Positions 21,601-34,334 of a stretch of DNA of 64,000 nucleotides are shown here, piece after piece. Positions within the stretch are counted from its first letter, which is position 1, and every line of letters begins with the position of its first letter. The stretch spans positions 47,540,001 to 47,604,000 of the forward strand of contig CM075676.1 of NCBI GenBank assembly GCA_037962975.1. The letters are read 5' to 3'. Under the pieces are notes generated by a model. That model had not been told where the DNA came from. It worked only from the letters and a program-made list of their open reading frames with translations, and did not search any database. This DNA is from Clitoria ternatea. Taxonomy: Eukaryota > Streptophyta > Magnoliopsida > Fabales > Fabaceae. A program made the translations under genes and the position numbers.

Positions 21601-22475
21601 AGCCTGGGAATTAGAGGTAAATAATGCATTCTCTTTATAGGAACCTCTTTGTATTTCTCCTTTCCAACCTTTTTTTTCACATAACGGGGTCTATGACAAA
21701 ATTTGCATTCTTTTAATTGCACATCTTCATTGTAAAACAACATACAACCTTTGGAACAACAATCAATTTTTTTTGCAGTGAGTCCAAGTTTTGAAACTAT
21801 TTTTTTTGTCCTATAGAAATTTTCAGGAATTACATTATCTACAGGATGCGTCTCTCGCATAAGAGCCACTGTTTGATTAAAAGATCGTTGAGAAATGTTT
21901 CCCTCTGATTTTATTGTCAACAATCTAACAGCAACAGACAATTCAGTATGATCAGTACATCCAGGCCATAATGGCTTTTGGGCTGCATGTAATAAGTCAT
22001 AAAACCTTTTAGCTTCAATATTTGGAGACTCATCATTTTCTTGAGGCATTTGAAACTTTTCACCAACTGCTTCATAAACCATACTTTCAAATCTACTAAA
22101 TTGTTCATTATGACTCTCTTGAGCATTGTTACTAGTACCCTCATGACACAAGTTAGGATTACTTTCTCCATGGCATATCCAATATGAATATTCAGGTTTG
22201 AATCCCTTTTGATAAAGATGAACCTTAACTTCTTCAGGATCTAAGAACTTGAGGTTTTTGCATTTAGAACAAGGGCACCTAATTTTTCCATTGGACATAC
22301 AAGCTTGTTGACATGCAAAAGATACAAATTCACCCACCCCATTTATAAACGCATCAGTAAGCCCTTTTCGGCCAGGAAGAAGTCTATTGTACATCCAATT
22401 ACGATTGTGCCTAATATCCATATTCTGTAATATATTAAAGCAAAACAATTTAATCATAATATAATTTTCATTCAT
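18682..22475 (-). pseudogene. CACTA tnp2-type transposase, broken by two in-frame stops
   Basis: Four exons fit: 22475-20161, 20072-19758, 19672-19573 and 19488-18682. Phases agree at the joins I checked. Order: transposase-associated zinc-binding domain (CPCSKCKNLKF), tnp2 core (VRLGLCTDGFSPYG, LPPELCM, WFDCHRQFLTMDHP, NVFDNVFNTVMDIK), a DUF4218-type segment (HLPIHLPYEARMGGPVQY), a DUF4216-type segment (FNGF-like IYFINGFKFHTQEWS to WWVVIKTKPRG) and a very acidic tail. TAA at 21186-21188 (after TYDISKK) and TAG at 20808-20810 (after KQSIF) interrupt otherwise continuous frame and domain; the second lies where the family has Trp. The protein would cut and join the CACTA ends; this copy is probably dead. 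A start at 22422 (MDIRHNRNW) is also possible. Confidence 0.88.
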
Positions 22476-25311
22476 GTAATAACTAACTACAACTTAAAAT
22501 TAAGCTAACAATATGTAAATATATTCTTTATATAGAATTAAAACACAAATTAAATATGGTATCAATATTAATAGGCATATTAAACCTCACAACTTATCTA
22601 CATGGTCAATGGAATAAGGTACCTTAGTGAGGTCACTGATTAATTAATAGGCACAAGACAATAAACTGAGTCTGACTGTATGGAGATGATTCCCACCTAG
22701 CTAGCTAGAGTTACAACCTGCAAAAGCAAATTATCAATTAGATGGTCTGAATTAGTTAATGTTGCTCATGTTACCAATTAAGTACATAGTGAAATTTCTT
22801 TAACAAAAAAAAAAGCAACTAGTTTCACACTATTAAATAAAATAAAATAGTTAAGAAATATTATTGTCATTATTCTGGTTTTTTAATAAAAGAAATTTTA
22901 TGATGGAAAAAAGGGAAAAAATTTAATGACGAGGAAAAACATTTAATTGAAAGGGGATAAAGAGACTAGAATATCATGGAAACCACCACAGATGATCAGT
23001 CATTTAAAACCAAATGAGTTGCACCTTTGTGATTGATATCCAAATAAGAAATAAAAAAAAGTAAACATAAAAAGCCTGTAGTTGCTTATAAATAACTCTA
23101 TAAACTTATAACATAACCAAAAAATAAGAAATCCATAAAATTGTAACATACCCAAGCACCTAAATAAATAAATAGTAACATACAAACTTATTATTAAATG
23201 AATTGCTTAAAATAAACAATACTTTTTTATACATGAAAATGAATAGTATAAATACAAATACTATTATCCTAGCAAAAATTAAGACTACAAAGCAAAGTTG
23301 ACTAATGTTCTATATTGGCCCACCTTCAAAAGTATAAATCATACTAGGCTAATAATAATGCTTACACGCTGCTGAGGATAAGAATACCGTTCAGAAGTAA
23401 GGGATAAAAAGTATAAGAATACCGTTCAGGGGCAGTAAGGGATAAAAAAAATTGAATATACTATATGAGACTTACACGCTGCTGAGGAAAAAAAAATCAA
23501 TTCATGCAAATTGAAAAGGAGAGAAATTAGGATTGAAAAAAAAATCAATTCATGCAAATATTTCAAAATGCTGCTGTCTAAACTTCTACAGTCTGCTGTG
23601 CGGGATTTAAAAGCTCAACTCAAGCCAACATCAATGCAGGTATTGTTTACAATACAAGTGTTTTAATTGTTTCTCTAAAAATAAAATTTTTCACTGACCA
23701 TTCTGAGTTCTTTAGTTTATCAATTAATTTCAAACGGCCACTAATTGTTTTCCAATGTTGGGTCATTTAGATATTGTTTGACTGATTTGTTGTCAGCATT
23801 TCTCAGTTTTTTCTGCTGGATTGTATGTTGTTTGTGTGTCATCTTTTAACACAAATGTTTACACTATGTTACTGATAGAACACCAGTTGAGCAATATTAA
23901 ACACTTAGAATACAATAGTATTTACTATCCCAGAGTTTCTAGATTCCTATAGAGATGAGATCTCTGTCCAAATTATAAGGAAACAAGACATAAACCCCCC
24001 TAGTCACCCTATTAGAAATTTTAATAATATGGAAATGTTACTGCTCCTAACTTTCTGCCCAAAACTGTCAACATGACAGCTATTCTAAATATTCTAATAA
24101 TACATGACCGCTAATGCCAGTTACCATTACATATTCTGGTAATAAATTATTACTCCTATTTTCTACCAATAATTATCATAACTGTCCATAACTTTTGGTT
24201 CCTGTCAATTATCAAGAGCTGAATAGAGATTTCACATTAACAACATGGATGACTATATATGTAAGTGCAAAGTATTTTTATCAGCCAATTGATTTAATTG
24301 AAATTTCAGTTTAAATAAGGAAAGAGTTGTAGTTTAACTTCTCAAGAAATCTTACTTGAGTTGAGCTTAGTATGTTCTGTAGTAATTATAAAGTGCCAAG
24401 TTCCTTTGGTAATAATTCTACCATTTGGCTTTTGCTACTGTGTGCAACAACGAGTGGGTTGTTTACAATCTCTTGTATTTTGTAGAAAAATCTGTAAGGT
24501 TGAAAAGCTAAATTTTCCACGCTCATAAGAAATCAATTATGGACAGAATGGACAGCGACATAAATCTTCACACAGAAGCATTTTACCAGTTGTTCCATTC
24601 AATTTTCTCTACACTAGTAAATTTTCCATATCTCGTGAACAACAGGAATAAACCAACATATATGCAAATAAAACAACAGTCCTAATTTGAAAGAATAGAA
24701 ACTAGAAAAGCTTAAATTAACAGGGTGAAAAAGCAAATAACAGAGGAAGAAGGGGAGTATGGGTTTGCGAGGAAGAAGGACCTATGCACGAGGGTTGCGG
24801 AGGATAGAGGACGGAGGCTTTATGAGGACGTCAATGGTTGAGTAAGAAAGCTCCACCGTACAGCAGGATGAGGGAGAAGAGTAACACCCGGCTACAAAAC
24901 CTTATGACGGAGAAGAAGAGCACGACTCAGAGGTGCAGCAGCGACGACACGAGCCTCCTCACTCTCTGACCATGGCGGAGCTCGCAGAGGAGAATGACAG
25001 TCTCCAATGGTGGTCTGTAGCGGAGGAAGTCTACGACGGAGGGAGGGAGGCTACGAAGGTCATTTGGGGATGGCACAATGTAGGTATAGTGAATATGGTG
25101 GGGTTGTGGTTAGTGGAGAAAGCTGTTGGGAGAAGTTGAGGTTAGGGTGGGGCAACGTGCAAAGTAGAGAGGGAGATGGAAATTGGGAATTGGATAGAAA
25201 GTTAGGGTTATGCTGATGAATTTGGGAAACATGAAAGTAAAGGAGGGAGGGAAATGGTTTAGAGCCCGGTAACTTTTAATATTTTAGGTAAAAATAAACT
25301 TGTAATTTTTT
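22476..25311 (-). other. CACTA 5' region before tnp2, promoter and leader, no clear gene
   Basis: This is AT-rich sequence with a GC-richer island at about 24740-25260. On the minus strand that island reads like a leader exon (CT-rich, with CTCTCCCTC and CCTCCGTC motifs) and contains no convincing frame, although short ORFs exist on plus. A promoter and non-coding first exon for the transposase are plausible. Local duplications occur at 23361-23560. Confidence 0.45.
23361..23560. repeat. Local short-segment duplications inside the CACTA element
   Basis: CTTACACGCTGCTGAGGA occurs at 23361 and 23471, AGAATACCGTTCAG at about 23381 and 23416, and AAAAAATCAATTCATGCAAA at about 23490 and 23541. 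This looks like repeated slippage or template switching. Confidence 0.85.
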
Positions 25312-26302
25312 TATCTTAGAGACCGATTTTTCGGTCAGTAACTTGTAATAGTCTGGGTAAAATTAAACTTAAAATCAGAGACTGATTTTTCGGTCACAAC
25401 ATTTCTATTCTTTAGAGACCGCTTTTTTGGTCTCTACACTCTATTTTCTTAAAATTATTCTTAATGCGATAACATAAATTTTAATTACATGTTCTTAAAT
25501 GGAAAAATAATTTTTAAAATAACATTTTGTAAATAGAAACTAATTTTTAGATCTTTATTATTATAGAATTAAAAAATATTTTTCTCTTAATTTTAGTTTT
25601 TTAAAAATATTTTGTATGTAATAACATAAATTTTATATTAAATATATTTTTATGTAATAACATAAATTTTATATTAGATGTTTTTAAATATAAAAAAATT
25701 ATTAAAATAAAATTTCTTAAATGAAAAATTATTTCAAAATAAATCAGATTTATTTTAATAAAAAATATTTTTTCCTTTTATTTATTTTTTAAAAAAATAT
25801 CTTTTCAATTTTTTTACAATTAAAAAATATTTTTTCATTTAATTCCATTATTTGAAAAATTATTTTTTATGTGATAACATGAATTTTTATTAGATATTTT
25901 TCAATGGAAATTTTTTTTTAAAATACTAATTTTTAAATGGAGATTGATTGTTATTCTCTATTGTGACGGTGACCGAATTAGTGACCAATTTTATATAAAA
26001 CTTTACCAATTTTTTGTTGGTCTCTAAATCGGTCACTAAATTTAGAAACGATGAAATCAGTCACTAAAATCAGTCTCTAACGTTAGTGACTAATTCCTCT
26101 ACTGCTACTTCGGTCACTAACTTAGAGACTGATATTTCGGTCTCTATTGACAAATTTAGTGACTGTTTTTTCGGTCTCTAATTCTAGTGACTGATTTAGA
26201 GACCAATAATAATTTGGTATACTTTTTCATGAAATCAGTCTCTAATTCAGTCACAGTAGAGACTGATATATTTCAGTCACTAAATTGGTCACTAAACAAT
26301 AG
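25312..26302. repeat. CACTA subterminal repeats, tnp2-side end
   Basis: GAGACCGATTTTTCGGTC and GAGACTGATTTTTCGGTC type motifs occur near 25318-25440. A dense field of GGTCACTAA, CAGTCTCTAA and GACTGATTT in both orientations runs at 25960-26300, separated by very AT-rich sequence with ATAACATAAATTTTA repeats. Confidence 0.9.
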
Positions 26303-26318
26303 TTTTGTTGTAGTGTAA

Positions 26319-26424
26319 GTGTCTGACGATCACGGACGTGGAGGACTTAAGAGACTAACCTACTAATTGAAGGACTTAAGTGTCCGACTGTGTTGGAGTC
26401 AGGGACTAACTGGGGTGTTCTGTC
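26319..26424 (-). repeat. Right MULE inverted repeat, outer piece
   Basis: This is the reverse complement of 13377 onward and ends GGGGTGTTCTGTC. Together with 15909-15936 it restores a 134-bp repeat. Confidence 0.93.
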
Positions 26425-26433
26425 TAAAACTAA
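26425..26433. other. 9-bp target site duplication of the MULE, right copy
   Basis: TAAAACTAA is identical to 13368-13376. Confidence 0.92.
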
Positions 26434-29308
26434 TGTAGAAGAAAGTATGATGGTAATATTATAATTATTTACACATTTTTTTACACCCACTATAAAATGA
26501 GTCTAGTGTAAAAAAAACATCTTTTACTTTTTACATCACATAATTTACATCAATTGTAAATAAATAATCGATGTAAAAAACAACAGAGTAATACCATTAT
26601 AATTATTTACATATTTAATATATCGAACATGAAGTATCAGCAGGTAACAAACACCTTTTACACCAATCCTAAAAATCCTCACTTTCTCTAAAATAAAGAT
26701 TCTTTAAACCACCATAACACTCGTCTTAGAAATGCATGATTCCTGGGACAAGTTTTGTGGTATAATTGTATATGAAGATTTTTTTTTTCTTCCTTTTACA
26801 TTAAGGCTACCAAATCGATTTTTGCGTTTATCAGATTGCATAACGCTTTGTTCACAGACTTGCGAAACTGGACATGTGTCCTAATCTTTATTGAAGTTTA
26901 TTGAAAGCAATTTTTCCTCAAAAAATGATTGAGACTTTGCAAAAGCAAATGATTAGAAAAATGGCACGAAAACAATGATTTGGATGCCATACATAAACAT
27001 GATGTTACTTTTTGTTTACATTTTGATAAAATTGGTACGCTGTACAACATTAGCCTCCAGTACTAAGATACCGGTATCTTCCCCACAAAGAAAGGACACC
27101 AAAACATTCTTACGTACTAGAACAAATTAAGTACTAATTAAAATTTAAAATGCATGTTAAGATTCTAATCTCCCTTGGAAGTTGTTTTAGCCTTATTATG
27201 ATTTGTTGATAATTTTTATGAATATTTAGTTTTATTACAAGTTTTAATGTTAATCTATTCTGTCAATAAAGTTACAAGTTAATAATTAAACTTATAGTTA
27301 TAATATCAGGTGTAAAAATCTTTTTTATAGATGATCTATAAACATCTTTTGTAAGTGCCCTAATAAGCCTGACTCATCTAATTTTTTTATTATATAAAAA
27401 AATGATAATCTATTCAAAGAAGTATTTTAAAATATACTCATATCAAACTCATATACCGTATCATTCATTTGTTAGTAAACAGGGGGCCTCTTGTCATAAA
27501 CACATAATTTTAACTTGAGCAGTTAAATTCCAAGTAAATATAATTACGTTTAATTTGGTAAGGAGAATTTTTTTATTATTTACAGTGAGCTAACATGAGT
27601 TGAACTAGGGTTCTTCATCAACCATCCAATTTAATGTAAATCGAACAGAAAAATTTAATATCTTCAAAAATACAAAAAAAAACAAAAAATTGATATTATT
27701 TATTTGATTAGATTGGATTTTTTAATCTAAATTTAAATATTAATACAATACAATTCAAACCGAATTTTTATATCTATATTTTAAAGTTTGAAGCTCATAT
27801 TTATGTAATTATCTATTTATAAAAATGTATCATTTGTTTTTATTTTATTTTTAAAATTATAATTAATTCTATTTTTATGTGGATCTCATATAGTAGTTAC
27901 ACTCTTATTACTCTAATATTTTATGTGGATCTCATATATTTTTCTTTTTACCATTAAAACTTTGTATTATATATCAAAATGAAGTTTTATGCATTAAATA
28001 ATAGATTGAATTTTAATTATAGGATTAATGTATATCAAACTAAAAATAAGCAATTTAAATTCTACATGAATGAATTAATGTATATGAATTTTCCAACAGT
28101 AATTCATGAATATAAATGTGGATAATGCCTACATTATTTGGGATTATATCTCAGTGATAGCGAGTTGTTTCTCATTGAGTGGTTATTCAAAAGCGTACTC
28201 CACTAGAAGGATGATATTATTATATGGCTTCCATTGCTTTACTTTGCCTTTCTTTTCATAAGAATCAAACTCCAGTGTTTTCTAGCCACTTTCATTTTCG
28301 CTTTTCCATTTTTTTCCTTTGCCAAAAGGATCCAAAAAACAATTGTGTTTTACTAAAACCAATCTGTGGGACCTTTATCTGGATGTTTTTAAAACACAAG
28401 TTTTTTAGACAATAATTTAAGGCATGCAAACCTAAAGAAGAGTATGATTGCTTCCAATGTTGGTATGATTCACTGTGAATTAGATCCTAAAATATAGCAG
28501 TATGTTAGTCGGGAAAAGAATATCATCGGATAAATTATTCATATCATATGTCTATTGTGTTAATCATATAATAAACTTATCATGTTATCTATGTTATTTT
28601 ATTGACCCTTTATAATTTTTATGTTAAGAAAAGTTAGTTAAAAATTAACATGATAGAATAAGGAGCATATATATATATATATTATTTATTTTTTTATTGA
28701 GTGTTGGATTAAAAATAAGATAAAAACATATATATCCGTATATTATTTTTTTATTAAGTGTAAATTATTATAATATTATTCTATTATTATTTATAATAAT
28801 ATTATTACCAATAATAAATTTATTCAAAATTTTTCCTAATTTACATCGAATACTAAATAATATAAGAATTTATCTAATTTTTTTTCATCATTTCTCTTTC
28901 ACCAAATAAGTCCTAAAAGGCTTAAAGGTAATTTGGATGGTTATGGCGTTAATCAGTTAGTTTCTCGGAAGCAACCTATCATAAAACTCAAATCTACCTT
29001 TATATCGTCTTTTTATAAATAATTTAATTTGAACCATAGTGTGGTACTTAATTATAAATAATTAATCAGCGTTTTAAACATTAATCAGAAGCTGATTTTT
29101 ACTTTCTCGTTACCATTTATTCAAAGTGATCTTTTTGTTTCCCCCCTGAAATATATGTACCTTTCTGAATATGCATGTTTCTTGAACTATATATTTACAC
29201 AACATGTGCGGGAAACATTTATCTTTTCTTTTAAACAACCTGAAAAAGTTTGCTAAATAAGATATATCCGTATTCATGTACCAAACTAATTAACCCAATT
29301 CCAAGGGT
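26434..29308. other. AT-rich intergenic stretch, no gene recognised
   Basis: I see no coding similarity. A short TTTACATCAATTGTAAATAAATAATCGATGTAAA-like dyad lies near 26540-26580, a TA run is at about 28670, and there are long A/T blocks. A 63-codon frame at 28224-28415 has no recognisable content and I do not call it. Confidence 0.5.
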
Positions 29309-29559
29309 TGTTAAGCTTCTAAATAATTATTAGTTAGTTAATTAATTAAGGGTTAGTTTGTTTTTGTTAGTGGTTAACTAGTTTTGTTTTTGTTAGTTTT
29401 GTTTTCGTTTTTTTGTTGGCTTATATAAGTTTCTCTCTTGTACCTACTTTCTTTAGTTAGTGAAATTAACCATTCAATTGAATTTCCTTCTTTCGTTTTT
29501 CTTTTTCTTTGAGCATGTTGCCTGAGTGGTTCCTTCAATGGAGGTCGCTGAGTTTAACA
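29309..29559 (+). repeat. Left LTR of the copia element
   Basis: It starts TGTTAAGCTTC and ends GAGTTTAACA. It contains GGCTTATATAAG (TATA-like) and TTCTTTAGTTAGTGAAAT, also present in the right LTR. Confidence 0.85.
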
Positions 29560-29572
29560 TGATATCAAAGTC
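29560..29572 (+). promoter_or_regulatory. Degenerate primer binding site (initiator tRNA-Met type)
   Basis: TGATATCAAAGTC directly follows the LTR. It differs by a few transitions from TGGTATCAGAGCC, the complement of the initiator tRNA-Met 3' end, seen intact in the Cassandra element. Confidence 0.7.
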
Positions 29573-29897
29573 TTTATCTCAAAGGCTCTGTTGTGTGTCA
29601 CTCTGAAATTGTTTTTTCTTCATTTTGCATTTGATTTCTCAACATCCCTACCTTGTTTAGGTTGACATCCCTATCTTGTTTAGGTTGATTTCTCTAAATC
29701 AGTGCTTGTTTTCTTTCGATTGGTTCCTTTGTCTTGGATCAAAGTTTGTTCTTCCCCAATCAATCGTCTTTCTTTGATTCATTTTTTTTTCAAATCTATT
29801 CTTTTAGATTGATTCCTTTCTTGGATTTGGTTATTCTTTTGGTTTCTCTCTAATTTGAAGTTTTAAATTCATTCTTTCATCTAAATCTTTCTCATCA

Positions 29898-32800
29898 TGG
29901 CAAATTTTGTTATCAATTCACCAGGTTCTTATCTCTTACATGCAAAAGAAAGTCCTAGAAATTCGATTTCTCCATCGCCTCTAAATAGAGAAAACTAGTA
30001 CTCAGGGTCAAGATATGCTATTATGGCTTTGAAATCAAATGAAGTTTGGTGACATATCCTTACCTAAACCTAGAAGTGAAGATGTGATGCATGACCTTTG
30101 GGAAATGTGTAATACTATGGTGTTATCTTGGATAATATACTCTGGAAGCTATAATTGCTCAAAGTGTTCTCTAGATGGATACGACAACTAAAGTTTGGAA
30201 GGATAAGAATTATCAGGGAGATGTTTTTAGAATATATGAATAATAGGAAGAAATCTACAACCTAAAATAAGATGAATTGTGCATTACAACTTATTTCACT
30301 CAACTCAAAGGTTCATGGCAAGAATTAGAGAATTTTAGGCCTACTCCTAGATGTACTCGCATAGTCAAGTGAAATTGTGAATTAATTCCTACAATCAAGA
30401 AGCAAAGAGAAGGAGATTATGTAATTCGATTTCTAAACGAACTCAATGGACAATACTCAGCTATGAGGTCCCAAATAATGTTGATAAACCCTCTACCACC
30501 TATTAGCAAGGTGTTTTCATTAATGATTCAATAGGAGAGACAATTTGGTTTTTGCACTCTTGATTCTTGGGCATTAGCAGTCTTTGGTAGAGGCTTTGGG
30601 AGAGGAAACTCTAAAGGAGGTGGATCATAGGGGAATCATCTAGGAAGATATTAAGGTGGTAGAGGTTATAGTAGCAAGTGTGTTTATATTGTGGGAAGAA
30701 TGGACACTTATGGATATCCTGTATATAGTAAATAAATGCACTCTTGAGAATGTAAATGATGACTCAAATGACAAAATTAGTGTATTATCTTAGAAGGAAC
30801 CAATTGAGAATTCAAGATTGAATTTCATCTCAGAATAAAATAAGTCTTTACTAGTATTACTGCAACAAACAAGGAATCACACCATCAACCCAATGACCTC
30901 AAGTGTTAAGAATTCTAGTTTGCAATCATTAGGTATAATATGTACTTTAGCCAAATTTCTAAATTCAGACTCCTAGATCATTTGATACATGAGCCACTAA
31001 TCACGTGTGTAATTCATTAATCTCTTCCACATATACAAACAAATCAAACCTATTTTTTAAGCTTCCTAAAGAGAGTAAAGTCATAACTTCTATTTTTGGT
31101 AATATATTTTTTAACATAAACTTTTATTTGACAAATGTTCTATGCTTACCATCATGTCAATTTAATTTTAGTTTCCAAGTTAACAAAAAGAAGTTATCAT
31201 GCAAATTCATCTTTTCAAATTCTGGTTGTCAGATCCAAGAGTCTCTTTCATTGAAGATTATTAGGGGGCTAGCTTACACTTAAACCTATATGTTATGAAT
31301 CTTTCACTAAAGTATATATCCTCTCAAATATGGATCAACAATTTTTATACCTTGGCATATTAGATTTGGCTATCCCTCACATAAGAAGATGTGCCACTTG
31401 TAGAAATTATACCATTTCATTGATTGTAATAAAACTAAAGCACCTTGTTAAATTTGGTATTTTAGAAAACAAAAGATGACTTTTTGTAATAATGACAGTC
31501 ACTATTGATATCTTTGAAATAATACATGTGGATAGTTGGGGACCTATGTCCATCCCTTCTATCTTTGCCCATACATAGTTTCTAACTGTTGTTGAAAATA
31601 CAAGCGTGTATACCTAGATTTATTTAATGAAACAAAAAGAGTAAAGCCATCTCATTAGTAAAGTCCTTTGCCACTGTAGTCATTAAAAACCAATTTCAAA
31701 CAAAAATAAAGATCATTAGATCTAATAATGGCAAGGAGTTTGTTATGATAGACCAGTATGCCCTTCAAGGCATCATTTAAAAAAATTCATGTGTTAAAAC
31801 TCCACAACAAAATAAGATTATGGAGAGGAAGCACCAAAGCATCTTAGGCACAACCAAAATGGTCATATTTCAATCAAATGTTCCCAAATTTTTGGAATCA
31901 TGCAATGTCCTATGCTATGCATATTATAAATAGGCTTCCTACTAAGTTCCTTCATAATAAATCACCATATCAAGTTTTAAATAACAATCTTTTACCTGAT
32001 ATTTCAAATCTCAAAACTTTTGGTTGTTTATGTTTTGCTACCACTCTTACATCACACAGAAATAAACTTGATTATAGATCAAGAAAATGTGTCTTCAAAT
32101 TGGCACTAAAGGTTACCTTCTATATGACCTCAATATTAGGGAAAATTTTCTTTCAAGGAATGTTAATTTTTCATGAAGACATCTTTCCCATGATCCCTAG
32201 TAACACTAACCTCCCTCTAGCAGTTCTTCACCATAATGGTTGTTTGATGATGACACACTACAAACCACAAACACACCACACCACAACACACCTGCAAATC
32301 TTTGACCAAATACACAAACACAACTATCTCCTAATTCACCTCATGAGAAATTAACTCATATTCCCTTTCATGAGAATCTTTGACCAAATCTCACCACCAG
32401 TAATTCCTATAGAAATAAGAAGATCTCAAAGAAAGAGACATCCTCCCAATTATTTGAAGGATTATCATTGCACATTGGCTTTGAGGGGCTTTAATCCAAA
32501 TCATTCATTTATCTGGTATCCTATTTCTTTTTATCTTTCTTATGATCACCTTTCTTTTATACATAAATGTTTTTCTTTTGTCATTTCCTCTGTCTATGAA
32601 CCTAATTTATACAATGAGGCCATTAAAGATTCCTACTAGAGGGATGCTATTAAAGATGAATTGTAAGCTTTGGAATGTAATAAGACTTGACTCTTTACTC
32701 ACCATCTTCCTAGAAAAAAGCTAATTAAATGCCAATGGGTTTTCAAAGTCAAACATAATGCAAATGGATCTATTGAAAGACACAAGGTCAGGCTTATGGC

Positions 32801-33460
32801 TAAAGGTTTCACACAAACTGAGGGCATTAATTACCTTAAGACTTTTAGTTCAATGGTTAAAATGACTATTGTCAAAATGCTTCTCTCTCCTGCATCTGCT
32901 CAAAACTGGCATTTACACCAACTTGATTAATACTATCTTTCCCCATGGAAATTTAAAAGAAGATGTGTATATAAAGGCCCTTCCAGGTCTTTGTTTGAAG
33001 GATCCTAGCCTTGTCTACAGACTTACCAAGTCCCTCTATGGTCTTAAACAGGCTAGCTGGCAATGACATGCTAAGATGGCTCAGCTTCTTATTGTTTTTG
33101 GTTTCATTCAGTTAAAGGTAGATTACTCATTGTTTACCAAGCTCACTTCAAAAGGGTTCACTACCATCCTTACCTATGTTGATGATTTAGTCTTGGCTGG
33201 ACAGGATTTAGATGAAATTAGTTTTATCAAACTCCTCTTAGATAAGAAATTTGGAATTAAAGGCCTTAGAAAATTAAAATTCTTTCTTGGCTTTGAGGTT
33301 GTAATAAATCAACAAGGTATTTCTCTCTATCAGAGAAAATATGCTCTGGATCTTTGAGAAGTTGACTTACTAGCAACTAAGCTTATCTCTACACTAATGG
33401 ATCATGCTATCAATCTAAGCCAATCCACAAGTACATCTCTCATTGACATAACCAGCTATA
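29898..33460 (+). pseudogene. copia gag-pol pseudogene, part 1 (gag, integrase, start of RT)
   Basis: The region starts MANFVINSPGSYLL and has a gag segment that reads like MYDLW...MVLSWI of copia gag. Integrase remnants follow (SYAMHIINRLPTKFLHNKSP, LKTFGCLCFA), then RT with KGFTQTEGINY, SLYGLKQA and the active-site segment YVDDLVLAGQDL. Many stops and frame changes make it non-functional. The RT active-site YVDD itself is still readable at about 33175-33190. The Tat element interrupts it at 33465 and the rest resumes at 47256. Confidence 0.85.
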
Positions 33461-33465
33461 GAAAG
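33461..33465. other. Target site duplication GAAAG of the Tat element, left copy
   Basis: It is identical to 47251-47255 next to the right LTR. Confidence 0.92.
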
Positions 33466-34271
33466 TGATCCGGTCTGGATACCGGTCCCCAAAGTTATAA
33501 CGTCAGAGTGACATCTTAGAGGAGTAACTGGTATTATAAGAGGACAAAGCTATGTCGGTTATCCATCCTCACCTCATCCATTCTCACTTCATCGAATGTT
33601 TCATCCGTCCTCTCTATGACGGATACCTTATCCGTTGTCATTTCCACGACATGTATAATAGTTTGCCTCAGGATCACTATGAGATAAGAGTTCCTTATAA
33701 CTTATCAACGAAGATACCCTACATAGCGGAATGTGTCTATGTCAATTGCCTCAGAGAGTAAGTACAATTGTCAGCGAAATATGCAGAAAGGTGATTATCT
33801 TCCATCCCTATCACAGGATCGTACTCTAATAATTGACCTACCCCCTGACACACTCTGAGTACTGAGTCTTATTGATTGACACACTCTACACGCTATCAAA
33901 ACCGAGGGACCCACTTGCATCCAACGATTCATTTCCTATGTTCAACTATAAATAGCATGTTCCAATATACATGCAAGGTTACATTGTTCTATCTTACATC
34001 TTTACTATTGCATTGCTTGAGTATTCACTGAGTTTTATATACTCTTCTAACTTGAGCGTCGGAGAATCTTCACAAGTGGCACCACCTTTCACCCTCTCTC
34101 AACGCGAAGCTCTGGTGTGACGGATCTCCAGGACAACAAGACCAGTTTCTCCTACTGAGAGGCCAGATTACAATACCGGATACCCATCGTACCGGTGTAC
34201 AAACCCTAGAACACCTGCACTCTTGTGGCTGGTCCCACACTGGATCCTAGACCCCGGTTCAGACTAGTTCA
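33466..34271 (+). repeat. Left LTR of the Tat element
   Basis: It starts TGATCCGGTCTGG and ends CAGACTAGTTCA. The TATA-like TATAAATA is at 33947-33954. It has the same length as the right LTR. Confidence 0.93.
33947..33954 (+). promoter_or_regulatory. TATA-like box in the left Tat LTR
   Basis: TATAAATA in the context CAACTATAAATAGCATG is conserved in the right LTR at 46926-46933. Candidate core promoter for genomic RNA. Confidence 0.6.
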
Positions 34272-34272
34272 T

Positions 34273-34291
34273 TGTCACGCCCAGTGGGACT
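34273..34291 (+). promoter_or_regulatory. Primer binding site region of the Tat element
   Basis: TGTCACGCCCAGTGGGACT begins one base after the LTR. Position is right for a tRNA primer site, and the expected TGG start appears mutated to TGT. I cannot name the tRNA with certainty. Confidence 0.5.
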
Positions 34292-34334
34292 CGTTAGAGT
34301 TATTCCCACTTTTCGTAGAAGTTTGGTTGTCAGA

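Larger units (their letters stand above)
15937..26315 (-). mobile_element. CACTA (En/Spm-type) DNA transposon
   Basis: It starts CACTACAAGAAAATC and ends GATTGTAGTG-type sequence (TTTTGTTGTAGTG at 26303-26315), giving a CACTACAA[G/C]AAAA inverted repeat. A 3-bp duplication TAA (15934-15936 and 26316-26318) flanks it. Both ends carry hundreds of bases of GTGACTGATTTT-type subterminal repeats. It encodes a tnp2-type transposase and a tnp1-like second protein, both on the minus strand, so the element's 5' end is at 26315. It sits inside the right inverted repeat of the MULE. Two in-frame stops in tnp2 make this copy non-autonomous. Confidence 0.95.
13377..26424. mobile_element. Mutator-like element (Pack-MULE), interrupted by a CACTA transposon
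   Basis: The terminal inverted repeats are 134 bp each, 13377-13510 and its reverse complement at 15909-15936 plus 26319-26424, with about 4 mismatches. A perfect 9-bp target duplication TAAAACTAA flanks the element (13368-13376 and 26425-26433). Long inverted repeats with a 9-bp duplication are the hallmark of MULEs. Without the CACTA insertion the element is about 2.67 kb. It has no transposase gene and carries fragments resembling prolyl-tRNA synthetase and an organellar editing factor, so it is a non-autonomous Pack-MULE. Boundaries are read directly from the sequence. Confidence 0.93.

Noticed and set aside
24933..25216. Two overlapping plus-strand frames in the CACTA GC-rich island
   Set aside because: They oppose the direction of the element's genes, overlap in two frames and show no domain; a leader exon on the minus strand explains the composition better.
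28224..28415. 63-codon frame in AT-rich DNA
   Set aside because: No promoter, splice or domain evidence; expected by chance.
34272..34334. Upstream extension of Tat gag from a non-ATG start
   Set aside because: It overlaps the primer binding site region. The first ATG at 34335 is more likely.
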